A stretch of DNA of 64,000 nucleotides from Pleurotus djamor (GCA_029747585.1 JAPEVF010000153.1:24724-88723), one strand, 5' to 3'; positions 34,240 through 46,019 are shown, counted from the first letter of the stretch. Numbers and translations are program-made. Notes: generated by a model not told the origin, from the letters alone.

Positions 34240-35460
34240 AGGCACTTTTTATCCTCATTCTTTGGATCTTTACTCGTCCGGAAGTGAGCCTGAAGCAGAG
34301 ATTCTATTTTTACCCAGATTCCCCACAGATGACCATGTAAATCGACAAACATTTCCCCGTATCACGGTCCNCGGCTCAAATTGACGGAATAACCCACAGA
34401 TTTCAGCGGCCACGGTCACAACGTGGCTTGAACCATTCAAACTTGAAGCTTGATTTCTCGCCAACTTCAAAGACTCGGAAGAGCTAATCTNGCTCTTCTC
34501 CGCAGCGTATTCTACAAGCCGACAATGACTTCAAAGCTTCAAACCTCAACAATGCTCTGGCGAAAGAGNACCCCTGGAAACCCCATGCATTTCCTTAGGG
34601 AAGTNTTGGCAGATGGTTGAAACAGTCTCGCAAAGCCCTACGACGCCGCGGCGGCTANGGTAGACACGATCTACTACNAGATACAGTGAGTGTCTGGCCT
34701 CCTGATTTGATGTATNCGCNAGTCCAGTCANANNCCAGTTGAACAAACTGNACCGAAGGTTCTTTGCTTGCCTTCGTAGCTTGATTCCAGGCGACGTCTG
34801 CTTTCTGCTACNNNNNNNNNNNNNNNNNNNNNNNNNNNNNNNNNNNNNNNNNNNNNNNNNNNNNNNNNNNNNNNNNNNNNNNNNNNNNNNNNNTTGATTT
34901 TCACACACGGATGCAACAGCAACCCNCTCGCAAAGGCCGCTCAATGAATTTTTATGCAGGGAAAAACTTGGGGCAAACCTTGAGTGAACATCAGCCTGAC
35001 ATAGTCACAAAATTTGTGTTGCACAGATTTGGCACGGATTAGGTGGGCGGTATGTGATGTTTTTTTTTTNATTCGAAGTCACTAGCGACCCTCCAAGAGC
35101 TCAATTCTCAGAGTATCGAGTGTCACCCTCCCGACATAGAGGTTGCTTTCTAGCCTACCGAGAGCGTCCGTCCACCTTCTGTCCGAGCCCTTGACTTCAA
35201 GTACGAATCTTGGTGCGAAAGACCAGTTCAAGGGTGATTGCCAAGCAGTCGGACTGCTCGATCAAGATCCCTTTCTGGCCTGTTTCGTTGGCGTTTCGTG
35301 GTGACCTCAGAATGACAGAGAGACATACGCCGTCGACGTTCGTGCACAAGTTCAGTCAAAGTCCAGTCGCTTAAAGAGGTGGGGCGCTCATTAATGCATA
35401 ATCGCTTTGGAGCAGACAATTTCCGCTCTGAATATTGAGTATTGACTTGCCAGGAAGCCG
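34240..35460 (-). other. conserved block with minus-strand coding-like pieces, copy 1
   Basis: Minus-strand pieces look coding: near 35255-35092 a frame reads SPLNWSFAPRFVLEVKGSD, then TDALGRLESNLYVGRVTLDT, and stops at 35092. Others contain SGLCEGVAVASVCENQ, SNQEARHSLYLVVDRVYHSR and SLNGSSHVVTVAAEICGLFR. I could not build one gene from them and recognise no family. This copy carries more than a dozen N and an 82-N gap; copy 2 (48390-49620) is the better text. Confidence 0.4.
34812..34893. other. assembly gap (82 N)
   Basis: A run of N inside the duplicated block. The matching bases in copy 2 (about 48962-49047) are known, so the gap probably reflects repeat-collapsed reads. Confidence 0.95.
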
Positions 35461-36696
35461 GAGCGAAGCGAGGCCCATATTAATTATAGAAAAGTTATAT
35501 GGCCTCAAGTAGAAAGCTTTTTACCCAGAAACTCTAGCAAATCCGCCCTTCCCTCGTCCCCTTCTCCACTTCATGTCACTCAGATCCCATCAACATCTCT
35601 ATTCCCCTCCTCGATCTCATCCTCGTTATCGTCATTCTCACCAACACCGTATGGTCAGTCCTGTCATCATTCTCATTGTTTCCCTGTTCGGAGGTAGCAT
35701 CTAAGCTTGATTGAACATAGCCCAGGCAATCGAGGGGTTTCTCTCAGCGCCCTCGCTTCAGACACCGACGGCTCAGTCACATCCGCACTCGAAAATGACG
35801 ATCATGTCCAAGGCAAACTGCGCATGGCTGTCAGCCCTACCGACAAGAATAAGTCTCACGGCAACGTTTGGGTGCCTCGAAGTCTACCCGACCTCGACAA
35901 TGACATGTGAGCAATTAAGATGCAATGTCGATTCATGCATCTGCAAGCTAACCACTTTGCTTCGTATCAAAAGCTTGGAGGGTTCGCGATTAATGCTATC
36001 TGCGCCCATAACCTTTCGCCAGGATCCGATTCACCCTCATGCAATGTTAATTTTGCGGTTTGTTTAATCCAGTTGGCAGCATCTGCTAGAGACCTATGCT
36101 CCTTCGTTATTGCTTTCACCATTTATCGCGGGACTTCATGATTAGGCTGGCAAGTTGATGACATTACTACAGATATGTCAAGTCTGTCGTCGCGAGAATA
36201 CCTTTCACCGGATTCGTTCATCCGGAGGATTCATCCCCCCGTGGATATGGCTTTTCCTGATATCTACTACCTTTCGCCCAACCCCTTCTCCAAATTCACC
36301 CCCATTCAATGCTCAGAGACGTGTCAACATCACCGGTCTGGGTCTGCAATCCATCCTGGGTTAATTCCCTCGTCGTTGAATGACACCTCGAATAGGCCTC
36401 AGGCCCCCCTTCGAAGCACAACCACCCGGACTTGAATCACCTTGGAAGCACCCTCAAAGTAGCCACAACGACCTCCTTCTCCCCCTCTCATGATCTCGCA
36501 CTGCCCCTATCTTCAAGGAGCGCCGCGACAGTCGGGGATCATCAACATTGATCACTTCTCAGAGACTTCCCAGCAACTTCCCAGAGTAACCGTCACTGAC
36601 ATGATGGTAACTGTCATGCGCATGTTTTTGATCATGAGATCGATATATAACTTCGTCCCCATGAAATGCCCTGCCCCCCCCCCACGATGATCCTCC
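35461..36696. other. diverged middle part of duplication copy 1
   Basis: Pyrimidine-rich plus-strand sequence with several frames of 60-118 codons, none supported. It aligns only patchily with 49621-50907; the two share blocks such as CCTCAAGTAGAAAGC and GGAGCGCCGCGACAGTCGGG, separated by unlike sequence. It holds the promoter side of the DUF6533 copy F. Confidence 0.4.
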
Positions 36697-37950
36697 ATGG
36701 ACCGGGCTGGCAGCATCGACTCTTTGTTCCGACTTCTGTTTGTTAAGGTAATGTTTATCGCAGCGATTTCACGTCTGAAGCTGAGCGAAGATTCTATTAG
36801 TACACGAATAGTGCGTGCAAGCGTTCTGCCTTGATGCTCACATACTTATTTTGATTTGGACCCCCCAGTTGGCTCTGGCAGCATTCTTGTCAGTCAGTCT
36901 CATATGTAATGATAACGACCTTTACACTCATTCTTTTCTACAACAGATATACGACTACCTCCTTACGCTAGGCGACGAAGCCCTCCTCGTCTGGCCGTCG
37001 CCCTGGGGAGTTGGGAAAATATTTTTCTTCTTGACCCGTTACCCAGCTCTCCTTGACACCGTAGGCTTAGACTACCGTCAGTGAATCCACCACTGACTCT
37101 TGGTATGCCTTCATATCCCTGACTCTCACTTCTCGTACTAGGCCTGTTTGCCTTCTCTTTGCCGCAGCAGACATGCACCATTCTGGCTAGTATCTCAGGG
37201 GGTGCGTAATCTCCTACACCACTAATTACTCCGCGCTCGCTTGCAACCTCTTACCACTATTCTACCTGTGCAGTTTCTACGATTGCACTTCTCATTGTCG
37301 CCGAACGCAAGTCCCTTCAATCCTGTTAAATCCCCACTCACTCACCATCTCCTAAATAGTCATCATGACTGTCCGTGTGTGGGCTATGTGGGATCGATCG
37401 AAGCGCCTCGCCATATTTTTGGGCGTAGTGATCGTCATCGTTGTCGCGCTGTCCACTGTCATGTTCGCCAAGTTCGCTAGCAACTACCGATGTGCGTACC
37501 TTTCTTTCATCTTGCAAACATCAGACTGACCAGAACACCGCAACCATGGGACGCGACTTGTCATGTCTGATGCCTGATCTGATGCATCCTTAGATATTGA
37601 TCCCTCAACCGCAACTATCCCACCGATGCGTGGATGTCACCCAGAACATGGAAATAACCTGAGTTTCGTATCATTTACCGCGTTGCTAGGCTTCGAATTG
37701 TGTGAGTGACACTTGAGTGACACTCACGATCCCTCATGCTTGAATTCGCTGACTTGATCGGATATAGTGATGTTTGCATTGACGATCATCAAAGCTTTGC
37801 CCGAGCGTGAGATGTTCATCTGTATTCAGTACTTGGAAGTAGGGATTGAAGCGGCGACGAAGTGTGAGAGAATGGCTGGGAGGACTGTGATTGGCTGGAA
37901 AGGCGAAAAAAGACCCCAAGTCCATGCATCACAACACCTCTTACCGGCAT
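36697..37950 (+). pseudogene. DUF6533 multi-pass membrane protein F, truncated copy of G
   Basis: The head MDRAGSIDSLFRLLFVK and exons for LALAAFLSVSL, IYDYLLTLGDEALLVW, WGVGKIFFFLTRYPALLD, VIMTVRVWAMWDRSKRLAIF and RGCHPEHGNNLSFVSF match gene G. Two lesions are visible. The donor after LSVSL is AT at 36902-36903 where G has GT (51113-51114). After VMFALTIIKALPE homology to G ends, so the helices GVLYY and FANV and the C-terminal LLRLREDA and WFGDANSN exons are missing. Read-through past this point gives an unrelated tail ending at about 37950. The copy is therefore almost certainly non-functional. Confidence 0.8.
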
Positions 37951-38057
37951 AGGTTCCCCCTTCGGTGCTCGCTCTAAGCCAGCAGAAAAAGAGGGTCTCC
38001 CCTCTCCTTCTGCTGGTGTATATTCACTATCTACGGACATGCGTACGATACGGGTGA

Positions 38058-40972
38058 CTATGCTACATGTATGAGAGAAGTGACACTGAGAGTGTCATCG
38101 GCCGAATGATGAATCAACTTGAACGACGAAAAAGAAAACACAAAGTCAGTCCTCGTATGACCGTAAGCCTGAGGGGAAAGAATGGACTGACCCACACAAG
38201 ACAAAATCTTGATTAATGACTTGCGACGATCCCTGTCAAATTCCACGCCAAACCAACGCCAAACGTCGTGTCGTCGGGGATAGAAGCACCGAGTGTGGAA
38301 CCCCACCATTCCGCAACCCGTCAAATGGGCGAGAAGGGTCGTGCAAGGCGGTCGCGAGTGGTTGGTGGCGCGATCGAGCAAAATTGAAGCCGTTTGTCAC
38401 CCAGCAGGAGGAGCAGCGAGTTGGCGAGAGGATACAAAGGAAGGTGGTGTGTGATGGAAGATACGACGACCGCGACGGAGGGACCAACAAGGAAAAGTGA
38501 TAAGGAACCGAGAAATGTCTCGCTCGTGGGAAGGAAGACTCGGAGGGCAAGTGGGGAGGTCGTTTACGGGGAATGATGATGGCGTGCGAGGTCGTAGAGA
38601 TGAGAGGAATTAGTGGTGGAGGCGTGGAGGGGCCGTTGAAGGGGAGGAGGGTTTCCAAGCATCAGAGTCACGATGCACGAAGCAAACACCGAGGGCAGAT
38701 GACTCTGATGGGAAAGTGGTTGGTGGCGCGATCGGGCAAGATCAAGGGGTGGGCCAGTGACGAGCACTGAGACGGCCAAGTCCCATGCCCGCGGGAACAA
38801 TCTTGTCAAAAGGACAAGAAGAGAGGTTGGATGAGGTGGATGGATGACACGGAAACGATGGAAAGGGGGATGAGTAATCAAGCTCAAGGGTGGATCCATT
38901 TCTAAAATCTTGAGTGCGCGACGAAGTGGCGAAGAGCAGGAGTGTGTCGGTGGGTCAGTCCGGCATCAAGCGTGCGCAAGAGAGAGCAAAACAACCTGAA
39001 GAAGAGAATCAGTCAGTGATGAGAGACTTGACAATGAAAAAGATAAATGAATACATACCATGATGTTGCCCGAGTAGCGCTGACACACGCAGCGCGCTGG
39101 TCTCATGTTCACTCATCGCGCGAGAGCAGCAATGGCAAGGTGCAGCCAGAAAAGGAAGGCCTATGAACAAAAGGGGTAAGCATTCATCGCATAAATGACA
39201 TAGACGTTGAAGAATACGTACAAAGCATTGGCAACGTGCAGCGCAGCGGGGCCCATCACGAAACTGTGACGAAAGGACGAGTTGGCAGAACTCTTGACGG
39301 AGGTGGTTGGTGGCGCGGTTGAGCGCGTGCTCTGAGGAAACCATGTTGTCAAGAAGACAACGGCAATGATCATACGCGATGGGTGGGGTAAGAGGAAACA
39401 ATGGCAAAGAGATGGGCAAACGAGGGTGAATGTATTCGCGGACTTTGAGTCGAAGATGAGGGGAGTATGTTGGTGATTGAGCATTGATAATCGAGTCCAA
39501 CGCCGAGCGATGGTGTTGATCGTGGTCATGATCGTATGCGAGAGATCAAAAAGCAAAATCTAAAAGGAAGAATCAGTCAGTGATAAGAAGCTTGACCAAA
39601 ATTGAACAAGACATACCTTGGTATCCTCCGAGTAGCAACGCTTGTGGTTCCTTGATTTCCGAACCGTCATCGCGCGAGAAGAACACCGGCAGGGTAGCCA
39701 GAGAAAGTAGACCTGTCAATAAATGGAGGTAAGAAACCATCGCATCAATCACGTAAGCTAATGAAAACATACAAGTGGCAAAGCCTGAGATGACAAGTCA
39801 ATGGTTTGTCGACACGGGTGGTTGGTGGCGCGGTCGGGAGCAAGAGGGAAAAGGTGTATCGACAGTTGGGACGAACGACGGCAGAGACAGAGATACGTCA
39901 CGTCTACGGGTCATACGTCACGTCTACAGGTCGAGGATGGCGACGCCAAGGCGGTGGTTGGCGGTCCCGATACACCCTAGTAGGTACCAACTCAAAGCAT
40001 CAAACGATCTCTTGCGTGAGGAGAGAACAACTCTGCTAGGAAAGGAGTCAGCAGTTGACATTGAAGTACAAAGAAAATAAACATACCTGAGATGAGTCCG
40101 AGTGGCAGGGGTCCATGTCAGCATGGATTCTTGGATGTAATACAGTGTGGTGGAGCCGAGAGGAGGTCGGGCGCGTAAAAGACACAGAAACTATGAGGAT
40201 GGAGGGGCCAAGTTAGTCATCGTCGAAGCAACTAGTCAGAGGCACAGTTGACTTACATCCAGGTGGTTGGTGGCGCGATCGAGACCAAAGAAGGCCGAGT
40301 GGTTGTCCAAATCGACGCAAGTGATTACAATCTCTCAGGCGGCAGGGAGAAACGGCAGCAGCTCAGTGGGCCATGGACACATGAGAGAACGAGACCTGAT
40401 AAGGAACGGATCAGCGAAGGAATTGATAAGATNAAAAAGGCACCCATACACCACACATGTTGTCGGTGAGCGTTTGCGGCTCGCGTTCTTGTACTGAGGA
40501 GACCGACGGCCGTTGTCAAGTCTCGCACGATAGAAATACGGTAACTGCACGAAAACAAACCAAACAAGAGGCAAGTCAGTCATCAACAAAGACATTTTCG
40601 AGAAGGCAGATTGACTTACATAGGGTACAGCGGTGAAACAATCAACAGCGGCGGCGTAGGCATACACCCGTGAAGGGGAAGAAGTCTATTCAAGAAAGCA
40701 AATGAGTGATAAACAAAGAGACATGAGTTTGGGGAACTTACGACTCGGAGGCACCGAGAAAAAGAGACTTTGATGACAAGAGATAATGTGCCGAGTGCTT
40801 GCGTGCATTGTGTACCAATGGGTCGAGTAGGTTGGGGCTGAGTAGCGAGTCGCGGTCGTCCCAGACGTTCCACGATGGAGAGAGCAAGCCAGAGTTCCGA
40901 AGGGGAGGGGATAGAGGATCTAGTACTGAGGGAGTCGAGACGTCGAGGAAAGGTGGGATAGTATCGGGGCAT
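38058..40972 (-). CDS. unrecognised multi-exon gene built of repeated exons
   Basis: ATG at 40972 lies 39 nt after TATATAAG. Exon 1 (40972-40742, 77 codons, MPRYYPTFPRRLDSLSTRSS onward) ends at GTAAGT. Exon 2 reads VYAYAAAVDCFTAVPY and ends at another GTAAGT. Further on, the minus strand shows a series of similar units, each with a donor of the type GTAAGTC or GTATGT, an intron containing ATCACTGACTGATTCT, and the codons for RATNH. One unit encodes AFLFWLHLAIAALAR and another, at the same place, VYFLWLPCRCSSRAM. This suggests duplicated exons encoding membrane segments. I could not carry a single frame through all units, so the gene may be decayed. Family unknown. One N at 40433. Confidence 0.3.
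38358..40283 (-). repeat. five-copy dispersed tandem motif (GTGGTTGGTGGCGCG core)
   Basis: The 21-bp core GTGGTTGGTGGCGCGATCGAG or a close variant occurs at 38358-38378, 38716-38736, 39303-39323, 39818-39838 and 40263-40283, always in the same orientation, 360-590 bp apart. A weaker sixth version lies near 39950. Read on the minus strand it can encode L/D-R-A-T-N-H. Flanking blocks repeat as well (AGTCAGTGAT...CATACC). Confidence 0.75.
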
Positions 40973-41010
40973 AATGGGCGGTAGCTGAGAGGTACGAAGG
41001 TGCACAGAGG

Positions 41011-41018
41011 CTTATATA
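41011..41018 (-). promoter_or_regulatory. TATA box of the repeat-exon gene
   Basis: TATATAAG on the minus strand, 39 nt before the ATG at 40972. Confidence 0.5.
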
Positions 41019-41103
41019 CCTCCCACTTGTTTGTTGTTGCTTTGGAACTTGTTTATTAGCACAGGTTTTCGAGTTTACCCAATGTAAGAATGAATGTACT
41101 TAC

Positions 41104-41526
41104 TTAGAGATGGGTGTGAATGGTTCCTGGACATGGCTGCGCTTCTCTGGCTTCTGAGACCCAGAAACATACAGCCTCACGTAAATATGGCGGACATCGC
41201 TGCGCAGTGGGTCCGCTACGAAGTGTCCTTGGTCTTCTCATCATGATCCACCAGTATGTTAGCGAAACGGCCACATATGCCCATATATTTGGCATCAGAG
41301 ATTTTGGGGACTCCCGATACGCGGCCAGACTTGTCCCCACGTGTAGCAGATGACTCATACTGAAGATAGTAAGGGAACATCGGGGAAGAGCACCCTCGAT
41401 CGTTGCAAGGACAGCCTGTGCGCCGCCGATGACGAGAGGGCTGAGAAGAAACGTGTACCAGAATTTGGGGCCGTTGAGAATAAGGGTGATTTGTTGCCGG
41501 ACAACCGACTGGATCCAGAGTCTCAT
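41104..41526 (-). CDS. uncharacterised protein with predicted membrane segments
   Basis: A 140-codon frame starts at an ATG at 41526. It contains FWYTFLLSPLVIGGAQAVLA and IWAYVAVSLTYWWIMM, two plausible membrane helices, with a Lys/Arg-rich stretch after the second (RRPRTLRS). It could be one exon of a larger multi-pass protein; no family is recognised. A weak link to its neighbour at 38-41 kb, which may also encode membrane segments, is possible but unproven. Confidence 0.35.
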   Translation of the reverse strand: MRLWIQSVVRQQITLILNGPKFWYTFLLSPLVIGGAQAVLATIEGALPRCSLTIFSMSHLLHVGTSLAAYRESPKSLMPNIWAYVAVSLTYWWIMMRRPRTLRSGPTAQRCPPYLREAVCFWVSEAREAQPCPGTIHTHL

Positions 41527-41635
41527 GGGAACGCGGTACGGGGAGACATACTTGTTTTCAACGCACTTGGGTGTAGCGCTGGTACAGTAGCAGCGGCGAG
41601 AGAGTAGCGCATCACAGTGGCTTGTTGGTGTTGCA

Positions 41636-41857
41636 TCAGTCAGAGAATTCCTTCATTTTTTGAAGCAGATTTTTGTCGTCCGCGCGGTATTGGGACAGAC
41701 AAGACTTTCTACGAGACTCAGAGGTCTCAGAGGATTGTATTCGTGTTCCAGAACGTTTGGCAGGGATGAACATCGAGTTCAGAAAAGAAACAGGCTCTGG
41801 ACAATCAAATTCCACTGATTTTGGACTTGTCGTCGTCGTGGTCTGAAGGCAAGCCAT
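41636..41857 (-). CDS. small uncharacterised ORF
   Basis: This 73-codon frame starts MACLQTTTTTSPKSVEFDCP and is Ser/Thr/Arg-rich with a charged end (YRADDKNLLQKMKEF). It could be a short regulatory protein or a first exon. No motif. Confidence 0.2.
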   Translation of the reverse strand: MACLQTTTTTSPKSVEFDCPEPVSFLNSMFIPAKRSGTRIQSSETSESRRKSCLSQYRADDKNLLQKMKEFSD

Positions 41858-42091
41858 AAGTTGAGCGGAGTTTGAATTCGACTTGAGTCAACTCAGAGGT
41901 CGTCTCTTCCCCCCTCCAACTTTCTCCCTCTTCAACATTCAGCGTCAACCTCTTCTTATTGTTCTCTGCTCAATATTTTCCAAAACGCTTCAATCAACTG
42001 CTCTTTGACTTTGAATTTCATCTGAAGAAAAGTTGACTTTTCCTTTTCCCCTGCCCAACTCTTTCGGCTGGCCTGCTGGCTGTCTTTTCCT

Positions 42092-42361
42092 CTACTCCCT
42101 CTGTTCTTTCAAGCTGGTACTCTCGTCTTCGAACTCGCGTATCATCTCTATGAATCTGCTACTCTGATCCCTTGAATCTCTGCTGCTGGCCCCTCCCTGT
42201 ATCTGTGACTCAAGACTTTCTTCCCTAATACTTACGTTGTCCGAACACCCTGTCCGAACGCCTTGGACAACGGGCTTTGCGTTCCACATCAAATCAAGTT
42301 CGCGCCCACAAAAGCGGACCGTTAGCATCAAGACGGCAAGTAATAGGAAAACCTGGCTCAT
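42092..42361 (-). CDS. small ORF with an N-terminal hydrophobic segment
   Basis: This 89-codon frame begins MSQVFLLLAVLMLTVRF, which resembles a signal peptide or membrane anchor. The rest is hydrophilic and acidic with a helical end (RFIEMIREFEDESTSLKEQ). No homologue recognised. The next 230 bases on the same strand do not continue the frame. Confidence 0.3.
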   Translation of the reverse strand: MSQVFLLLAVLMLTVRFCGRELDLMWNAKPVVQGVRTGCSDNVSIREESLESQIQGGASSRDSRDQSSRFIEMIREFEDESTSLKEQRE

Positions 42362-45300
42362 CGTCGAAATGCCATCGTGGCTCCTTTAGTTACCCGTGTA
42401 TCCTCCCTGTTGTATCCGGATGTCCGTCCTGGCTGCTCAGTCTCTGTCATCAAGCCCATCTGGACTGCATCAAACCCGTTTTCGGTTGGACTCCGATCCT
42501 GTGCACTGGCGACAATATAGATCCCCTCGACATGGTTCCAGAATGGGCTCTCAGGCTGTGGTGTACGCGTCGTGGCTTCTTGAGCTGCGGCTGCTGCCTT
42601 CCTAACCCAGCAGCGCAATTGACATGTTATTGAGTTTGAGACCCTGACCGCAGTGTGTTAGCGTTGAGTGCGCTTACGGACATACGTCTTCCATTGTACC
42701 TTCTCCTCCATCATTAGCTTCTCGTGTGAATCTGATGGTGTCTCATCGCCTCGGAGAAGACGTTCGATTTTCTGTTTCCCCTTTTTTCCTTGATGCACTG
42801 CACCGACCCCATTTTTTCCGTTGCTTCCTGTTTCGTACGTGCCCTACCTGTTTGGGCTTTCGTAGCTGCTTCTCTTCCATGCGCCCATTGTATTCAGGAA
42901 CTGATATCAACTATTAGCTCTGCCCATCTCCGCCTTTGAGTCGACGGCTCCCTTGTTTTGGGTAGGTAATAATGCCATCCCCGTGCCGAACACATGTATT
43001 CGGCTTTGTACCATGTCCGTAGCAAGTAACTAAGACTCCCGTCGTACGTCTTCCACAAATGGGAATGTGTTCGGTCAATGTCGTCGAGTATTGTGTGCGT
43101 TTTATCACAGCTACAATGCTACAGATGAGCTAGATTTCCAGAAACAACAGGCCTGACCGAGTCAAATTTCGTGACAATTCACAACAGACCTTCGCGTTTG
43201 GGATTTCAAGAGTTGGACTACCAAAGAACATGGCAGCATCGCATTATCCTCCACCTCAGGCTTGTCAATACTCTGCGCGGACATATTTTGAAGCCACTTG
43301 CTTTATATACAGAGGATTCCACTCGACCTGTTTGAACACGTTCAAGTTGACCATTCTGATTTCCTGAACACTCTCCACGCACACTGTCAGCGACAATCCC
43401 CGACGTCTTTCACGACTAGCCGCATTTATCATGGCCTGAATCTCAGTAACTGACTCTGATTTCTGTCTCCGAGGCTAGCTGGTCCTTCCACTTGCGAAGA
43501 GAGGTCCCTGGACGCTGAGGAAAGTGTACTCCCCTATCGAGTCCCCTGAGTTGACCAAGACTTCGAATTTGTTTCATTTTTGTCCTCGAGTAACTAAGAC
43601 CCGCTCAGTTGGCTTCACGCTCAAAATCGCTACGCACAGATTTCCCGCCAACAGTTCCAGATGTCTTTCACGACTAGCTTCTAATGCTAGCCAGCGCACT
43701 TGCTGTTCGACTGGACCTAACCAGCATTACGAACGGTCCCGAATACTGAGACTCTCTCAAGGTTCTGGCCGAGACTCAAAACTTGGTCCCATTCGCTCTC
43801 GATGACATGAGTCAGCCGAAAGCTCGTCGTCTCTAACCAAAAGGCATGTACACATCACACTCTTCGCAATACGAAGAAACAATTTGTTTTGCAAACACAA
43901 TTTCCAGTCCCAAAGGGAACGACTGAACATTGAACGTGAACCTTCATCCGTAACATTCTCAAGTTTAATCCTTGACTTTGTGAAACTGGCCCAACATAAA
44001 ACAATATACCTGGCCTCTTGGATTGAGGTATGTCTGAATTGAAGAGACTTGCTCAAGCGAATTGCACGTATCCCATACCTAAAATCTATAATACAAGGGT
44101 ACTCTGATACATGGCGCACTCTCTCCTCGATCAAATCAAAGAACCCGATGCGGAATTACAGAGACCATGTTTGGATGTACGGAGCAACGGAAGTCAAGCG
44201 GAGGATGCGGAGACGCGAGAGCGAGGCTATCATGATGTCAGCAGTACAAAATCCACATATAGACTGCGAGTTCCCCAACTTCAATCAAGCTTCGTATGTG
44301 GGAACGCCGCATCGAATGACTCGACTACGACTTGCTTCTCTCGGGGCAGTGTTGGGAGAATCATCAAAAGAAGCAACATCAAAGGAATTGATGTGTCGCA
44401 GTAAGAAGAATGAGGGTGGGAGGCTACATATGTAGAGAACAGCGCGCAGGAAGGGAGGAAGTCAGAATCAAGAGAACCGCATCCGTAAACGGAAGGGACA
44501 CTACCATCAATGTCAGTTTTACTTCCAGGAACATTTCCCATGCGAAGCCGCAGTGCTAAGCGACGTTAGCGTTAGTCGGAGAAACACACATCCACACACA
44601 CATTCAGGGATGGACTCAACGAACATTCCACGCATGTACAGGCCCTACTAATATTGCTGTGGATCGAGTTTGGCTGACGTCGGCGGTGCTGGGCTGTGGA
44701 AGAAGAGGGGAGTAGAGCTGGTCGATGTGGGTCTTATGAGAATCACACGAAATTGTCATGAGTCATGGACCGACTCTCGGGGGGACGCGTCGTCCTGGCC
44801 AGCGATAAGTCTACCTACCAGGAGATGGACATGACCAGCAGCTGAGAATGTTCCCTCCGACCGTCGAGTAGATCAAGGGGTTGAAGTAGCAGTGTTCTTG
44901 TCGAGACCAAGGCTAACTTCGAGGATCCAGCCTGACGTCCAAGTTCTTGAATAAGCAATACAACAGACGGAACAAAACACCAAGCCATCACTGAGCACTC
45001 ACCGGTCCCGATCATGCGAACCTCAAACGAACACGATACCAGCAGCCCATTATAGAGTACCTACAAATGGACATAGCTGCCCGCGTCACGTCATCGGTTT
45101 GGCTTGGTCCACAGACATCCGTACTCGTGTTCCCAAATTCAAAAGCCTCAAAGACCCACGAAATCCAAGGCCGGAGACTCGAGAGCGCCCAACTCCAAAG
45201 GGGGAAAACCCCCCAACAACGAGGCCCGAGGACAATGGGATCCCAAGGAATTTCAAAAAACCTTTAACTGATTAGATCAAAGATATATATTCTCAAGAAA

Positions 45301-45992
45301 ACGTGCACGTACGGGTGTTTGGGGGGTGCATGGCCAGAAGGGTGTATAGGCTTACAGACTTTCCTTGTGAGATTCGGTGTCATCACACGATGATCGACAC
45401 GCTTCCCGCTAATGTCTACTTCCTATCATTCCTTGCACCTTGAGTTTTGCGAGGCGAATGTCGTCATTTGGTAGTTCAAAGCATCTAGAATCAAAAAGTC
45501 AGTCAACAACACAAGCAGGCGGGATATTGAACATTGGGCAGTCATGCATTGCGGCGTTACACATATCCAATCAAAGTAAAAAAGAAAACCCAAGTGGCCA
45601 GTGACTGGGGGACCCCGTCGTGTACTGGCGGAATTGTCATTTGTGAGCCAGCCGCTCGGTGAAGCTATGCGCTCTCACCCCACGGACATCCTTTTCAGAA
45701 TCAACAACGATCGTGGATTTTATCGAGAGCTAAATGGACGACGCGTGAGCTCAGGCGTTCAAGCGGGGTTGAGCAGCCAAGGAGGAATTGGGGGTGAGGC
45801 TGCTCGTGTCCGACAACAAGCCACATTTGAACACAGATAGAAGAGTGTGTTTCCTCATTTGAAAACGGGAGAACACAGACGTGTTCGTGTTTAGCTTTTC
45901 GTTTGTGACTATTGGTGTGCAATTTCGAGGTTTGAGGGGGGCATGTGTTCGATGTCCGTAGTGTAAACGAGGCGCGACGGATATGGATACCT
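42362..45992. other. gene-poor stretch
   Basis: Frames on both strands reach about 130 codons (for example 44049-44435 plus and 43757-44134 minus), but none has a motif, splice chain or homology visible to me. No rRNA, tRNA or clear terminal repeats. Some of this may be old transposon sequence. Confidence 0.35.
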
Positions 45993-46009
45993 GGGAGGGA
46001 GGGAGGGGG
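45993..46009 (+). promoter_or_regulatory. G-quadruplex-capable tract upstream of a TATA box
   Basis: GGGAGGGAGGGAGGGGG, four G-runs separated by single A, ends 10 bp before TATATAAAG of the gene at 46110. Confidence 0.5.
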
Positions 46010-46019
46010 CAGGAAGTCG

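Larger units (their letters stand above)
33780..37780. repeat. segmental duplication, copy 1
   Basis: Direct repeat of 48102-51991, about 4 kb, offset by about 14.3 kb. It contains the first codons and promoter of the PPR gene, a tRNA-Lys, a weakly coding block and a truncated DUF6533 gene. Most of it is nearly identical to copy 2, but the part at about 35570-36500 is strongly diverged and rearranged. Identity drops sharply after 37780, and faint similarity continues to about 37815. Confidence 0.9.
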
